Positions 38,585-41,494 of a DNA stretch of 41,494 bases are shown here, piece after piece. The stretch comes from Deltaproteobacteria bacterium RBG_16_49_23 (lineage in GTDB: Bacteria > Desulfobacterota > BSN033 > UBA1163), in contig MGQQ01000086.1 in NCBI GenBank assembly GCA_001798855.1, positions 1 through 41,494 of the forward strand, in the 5' to 3' direction. The position numbers were made by a program, and so were the translations under genes. The stretch's first letter is position 1. Each line of letters opens with the position of its first letter. Below the pieces are notes generated by a model. That model was not told the origin of the DNA. It saw only the letters and a program-made list of their open reading frames with translations, and made no database searches.

Positions 38585-41494
38585 ATGAAAAAAATTGGGT
38601 TGGTTTTTCTTTTTTTAATCTTCCTGTCTGCGAATGCTTTGGCAACCGATTACTATGTAAAGACACCCGCAAACAATGGGAATGACACAAATGATGGATT
38701 GGCATGGACCACGGCCAAAGCCACCATCAGCGCGGCCATGGCCCTGGTCAACGGAAGCGATAACATCCATGTCGCTGCGGGGACCTACAATGAAAGAGTC
38801 ACTTTCCACGCCTCGAACAGCAATCAGCTCTTAGGGGGATATCCAGCCGCTGGCGAGGGAACGCGAGCGCCCTGGACCAATCCCACCATCATCAGTGGCA
38901 CGAGCCTCACCGGAAGCGTGATTTCTATTCCAGGTAATTTCTCCACAAGCGTTGGCTACAGCGGTATTGTCATCGATGGATTCACCGTTAAAAATGGATC
39001 GAAAAGCACGACCTACGGTGCCGGGATTGAAAGCTATTCCGTGGGCCTGACGATTAAGAACTGCATTGTTGAAAGCAACATGAGCACGGGCAGTGGGCAG
39101 GTAGGCGGAATCTATGCGTTGGCCTTGCTTAATGAACCTTCAACAAGTCTGCTCAGGATTGAAGCATGTATCATCAGAAATAACACCGGCCCCGTTGCAG
39201 GGGCCATCCTTATTGATGCGATTTCTCCTTTTCAGCTTCAACTGGTCAATAATCTCATTTACGGAAACAGTTCTTCGAATACGACGTTCCTCTTTGGTGT
39301 AGGAGGGGTTGCCATCGGGAGCGGCGCACAAACAATGGCATCTCCACCAAACAATCCTAAGATCATCAACTGCACCATTGCCAACAATACTGCTGCACAC
39401 CCCACAAAAAAGGTGGGTGGCATCGGTGTGAATTTGGATGTTGGAGAGACGGTTACCATAGCTAACAGCATCATCTGGCACCCGGGCGTAGGCGTAGATG
39501 ACATCTACGCTTATAACGGAGAGACGATATCCATCAGCTACAGTGATGTGAGGGATCCGGCGGATCCGGGGGAGTCAGGCCCCGGGGTGATCCACAGTGA
39601 TCCATCTTTTGTGAGCGTATCGGATTATCGCCTCAATGCAGGTTCTCCCTGCATTGACACAGGAAGCAACAGTGTTTCAGGCATTCCTTCAACGGACCTC
39701 GACGGCAATTCCAGGATTGCGGACGGCGATAGTAATGGCACTGCGACAGTAGATATAGGAGCCTATGAAAAAACAGCTCCTGCCGACACGACTCCGCCTA
39801 CGGGCTCAGTGGTGATCAACAATGGAGATACCTACACCAACACAACCAGTGTGACGCTTGCCCTATCCGCCACCGATCCCAGTGGAGTCACACATATGTG
39901 CATCAACAATACGAATTCGTGCTCGTTCTGGGAGACCTACTCAACCAGCAAAGCCTGGTGGTTGGATACCGGGGATGGAACAAAGACGCTTTATGTCTGG
40001 TACCGGGATGGCTTGGGAAATGAGAATGGCACGCCCTATTCAGACTCGATTATCCTTGATGGGACCAATCCTGTGGATGGGGGTCTTTCTGCAACGCCCG
40101 GAGTGAGCCAGGTCTCTCTGAGCTGGAGCGGGTTTTCTGATGCCACCAGTGGTATTGCGGGCTATACACTTGTTTTCGACACAACAGGCACACCAAATTC
40201 CTGCTCCGAAGGGACGGAGATCTATGCGGGGACTGCCACCGCGTTCCTTCACACAGGGCTGACGAACGGAACGACCTACAATTACAGGATCTGTGCAACG
40301 GATAATGCAGCCAACACGTCAACGGGTGCGACGGCGAATGCCACCCCTGCCGTGGTTTTGCCGGATACGGATACCGACGGGGTGCCTGATGCGGCAGAGA
40401 AGGGACCGGCTGGGAATGATCCGGCCTATGATGGAAACGGAGATGGCATCCCTGACGGCCAGCAGAACAACGTAGCCTCATTCTGGGCATTTGGAGGGCA
40501 GGGCTATGTGACCCTTGCTTCCCCGAATGGAACATCTCTCTCGGGCGTGACAGCCATAGATAATCCCTCCCCGGCTGATGCACCCCCCGGGGTGAGCTTT
40601 CCTTTTGGATTTATCGAGTTTGTAGTCCATGGAGTAACTGCTGGAGGAGCCACGACAGTGACCCTCTATCTTCCTCAAGGAGCCAGTCCAACCACCTATT
40701 ACAAATACGGTGCAACTCCAAACAACCCCACACCTCATTGGTATGAGTTCCTTTTCGATGGGACGACCGGGGCGTTGATCAACGGAAATGTGATTACTCT
40801 TCACTTTGTCGATGGCCAGAGGGGGGATGACGACCTTACGGCTGACGGCGTCATTATCGACCAGGGAGGGCCTGGCATTAGCCAGACGGTAATTGTTCCT
40901 GGCTACAAGAACTTTGGCAGCGTCAATCTGGGCAGTGTCTCCTCTCAGTTCTTTAGCCTTTCAAACAATGGGGTAACGGACCTTGTGATCACTCTCATCG
41001 AGTTCACAGGAGGTGATGCGGGGATGTTTATTCCGGCAGCAGGAGGACCCAGTGCCTGCTCGAGCCTGACGCCAACAATCATTCCAGGAGGCAGTTGCAC
41101 CTTCATTGTGAAGTTTTCCCCCACTTCGGAAGGAGTAAAGACGACTACCCTCCGGATCACCTCAAGTGATCCAGCCAGCCCGGGAGATGTAACGTTGGAC
41201 GGAACAGGGACATTGGCGCCCGTATTCAATGATTGTCCGGACAACATCCAGTGGGCGGAAAACTATATCAACTCTATCTACTATGGAGGGATCACTGCGG
41301 GATGCGGGGCTGGTATGTATTGCCCCGGCAATAATGTGACCCGTGAGCAGATGGCGGCCTTCATTGTGAGGGCAGTGGAGGGTGGCCAGCTCTATGAAGG
41401 AGCCTGTGCCGGTCCATCACCGTTTTCCGATGTGCTTGCAACCAGCCCCTTCTGCAGGAATATCGAGAGGCTTGTGGCTCTTGGGATCACTGCG
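38585..41494 (+). CDS. Secreted multidomain surface protein with SLH domain (3' end outside window)
   Basis: 970 codons are visible, open at the right edge. Residues 1-20 are a signal peptide (MKKIGLVFLFLIFLSANALA). Residues 20-395 form a parallel beta-helix of the pectin-lyase/DUF1565 type (WTTAKATISAAM, VAAGTYNERV, repeated IxNCTI/IxGN turns, ending DIGAYE). Next come an Ig-like stretch, an FN3-like domain (about 495-590), Ca-binding thrombospondin type 3-like turns (DTDTDGVPDAAEKG, DGNGDGIPDGQ, 593-630), a 'choice-of-anchor U'-like domain (633-762) and a 'choice-of-anchor D'/ASPM-SPD-2-Hydin-like domain (768-878). SLH repeats start near 881 (YINSIYYGGITAGCG, VTREQMAAFIVRAV). It is probably displayed on the cell surface, held by SLH binding to a cell-wall or secreted polysaccharide, possibly the glycan of this locus. 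Confidence 0.85.
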   Translation, partial: MKKIGLVFLFLIFLSANALATDYYVKTPANNGNDTNDGLAWTTAKATISAAMALVNGSDNIHVAAGTYNERVTFHASNSNQLLGGYPAAGEGTRAPWTNPTIISGTSLTGSVISIPGNFSTSVGYSGIVIDGFTVKNGSKSTTYGAGIESYSVGLTIKNCIVESNMSTGSGQVGGIYALALLNEPSTSLLRIEACIIRNNTGPVAGAILIDAISPFQLQLVNNLIYGNSSSNTTFLFGVGGVAIGSGAQTMASPPNNPKIINCTIANNTAAHPTKKVGGIGVNLDVGETVTIANSIIWHPGVGVDDIYAYNGETISISYSDVRDPADPGESGPGVIHSDPSFVSVSDYRLNAGSPCIDTGSNSVSGIPSTDLDGNSRIADGDSNGTATVDIGAYEKTAPADTTPPTGSVVINNGDTYTNTTSVTLALSATDPSGVTHMCINNTNSCSFWETYSTSKAWWLDTGDGTKTLYVWYRDGLGNENGTPYSDSIILDGTNPVDGGLSATPGVSQVSLSWSGFSDATSGIAGYTLVFDTTGTPNSCSEGTEIYAGTATAFLHTGLTNGTTYNYRICATDNAANTSTGATANATPAVVLPDTDTDGVPDAAEKGPAGNDPAYDGNGDGIPDGQQNNVASFWAFGGQGYVTLASPNGTSLSGVTAIDNPSPADAPPGVSFPFGFIEFVVHGVTAGGATTVTLYLPQGASPTTYYKYGATPNNPTPHWYEFLFDGTTGALINGNVITLHFVDGQRGDDDLTADGVIIDQGGPGISQTVIVPGYKNFGSVNLGSVSSQFFSLSNNGVTDLVITLIEFTGGDAGMFIPAAGGPSACSSLTPTIIPGGSCTFIVKFSPTSEGVKTTTLRITSSDPASPGDVTLDGTGTLAPVFNDCPDNIQWAENYINSIYYGGITAGCGAGMYCPGNNVTREQMAAFIVRAVEGGQLYEGACAGPSPFSDVLATSPFCRNIERLVALGITA

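Noticed and set aside
40050-40583. A 177-codon minus-strand frame in the surface-protein gene
   Set aside because: It lies antisense to an uninterrupted 970-codon frame with recognisable domains. Its composition is low-complexity (His, Ser, Pro, Arg).

Overview
The window is 41.5 kb of mid-GC bacterial chromosome. It carries a long polysaccharide and glycan biosynthesis locus, and almost all genes read on the + strand. The likely source is a free-living Gram-negative environmental bacterium of the Desulfobacterota/deltaproteobacterial or Nitrospirota type. That is an inference from the mix of nucleotide-sugar and glycosyltransferase genes, an NtrC-type regulator with a sigma-54-like site, an SLH-anchored surface protein with 'choice-of-anchor' domains, and the density of CCTCCCTTT/AAAGGGAGG palindromes. 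No rRNA, tRNA or CRISPR array was recognised.

Layout. 1-7.3 kb: the tail of an upstream gene, three SAM-dependent methyltransferases, a GT2-methyltransferase fusion and a GT-C-like membrane protein, closely packed. 7.4-19.4 kb: an accessory zone with a truncated beta-sandwich gene, a methyltransferase bracketed by hairpin repeats, a DUF6922/AbiEii-type pair, a GT4 glycosyltransferase, a group II intron abutting a 20-codon methyltransferase remnant, a DUF433/DUF5615 toxin-antitoxin pair, a complete REP-associated tyrosine transposase (RAYT) element, a nucleotidyltransferase plus small-ORF pair, a third methyltransferase paralogue, a DUF5678/retropepsin-like pair and an internally deleted RAYT copy. 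19.4-31.6 kb: the core sugar genes, with GDP-mannose 4,6-dehydratase (gmd), UDP-GlcNAc 2-epimerase (wecB), a GT2-GT4 fusion, GT2, FkbM methyltransferase, GT4, GT2, GDP-L-fucose synthase (fcl) and another GT2. 31.8-37.9 kb: a TMTC-like membrane protein with TPRs, then a PDZ/ComP-like histidine kinase and an NtrC-family response regulator. 38.6 kb to the end: a secreted multidomain surface protein, open at the window edge.

How the genes fit together. gmd and fcl together make GDP-L-fucose, and wecB makes UDP-ManNAc. The GT2/GT4 enzymes would assemble a methylated glycan, and the GT-C proteins could transfer lipid-linked sugars at the periplasmic face. No Wzx/Wzy, initiating phosphoglycosyltransferase or exporter is present, so the pathway must be completed elsewhere. 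The kinase/NtrC-type pair and a good -24/-12 sequence ahead of the 30.7 kb glycosyltransferase suggest sigma-54 control of part of the locus.

The strongest unusual signal is the repeat biology. At least four families of small non-autonomous inverted-repeat elements sit in and between these genes. One family (ends ACCCCGTTAGAAA) is inserted in frame inside wecB and adds 40 codons just before the conserved NPYGDG motif. A second family (ends TTAACAGTCTC) supplies the wecB stop codon. A third consists of hairpins built from the two ends of the RAYT element.
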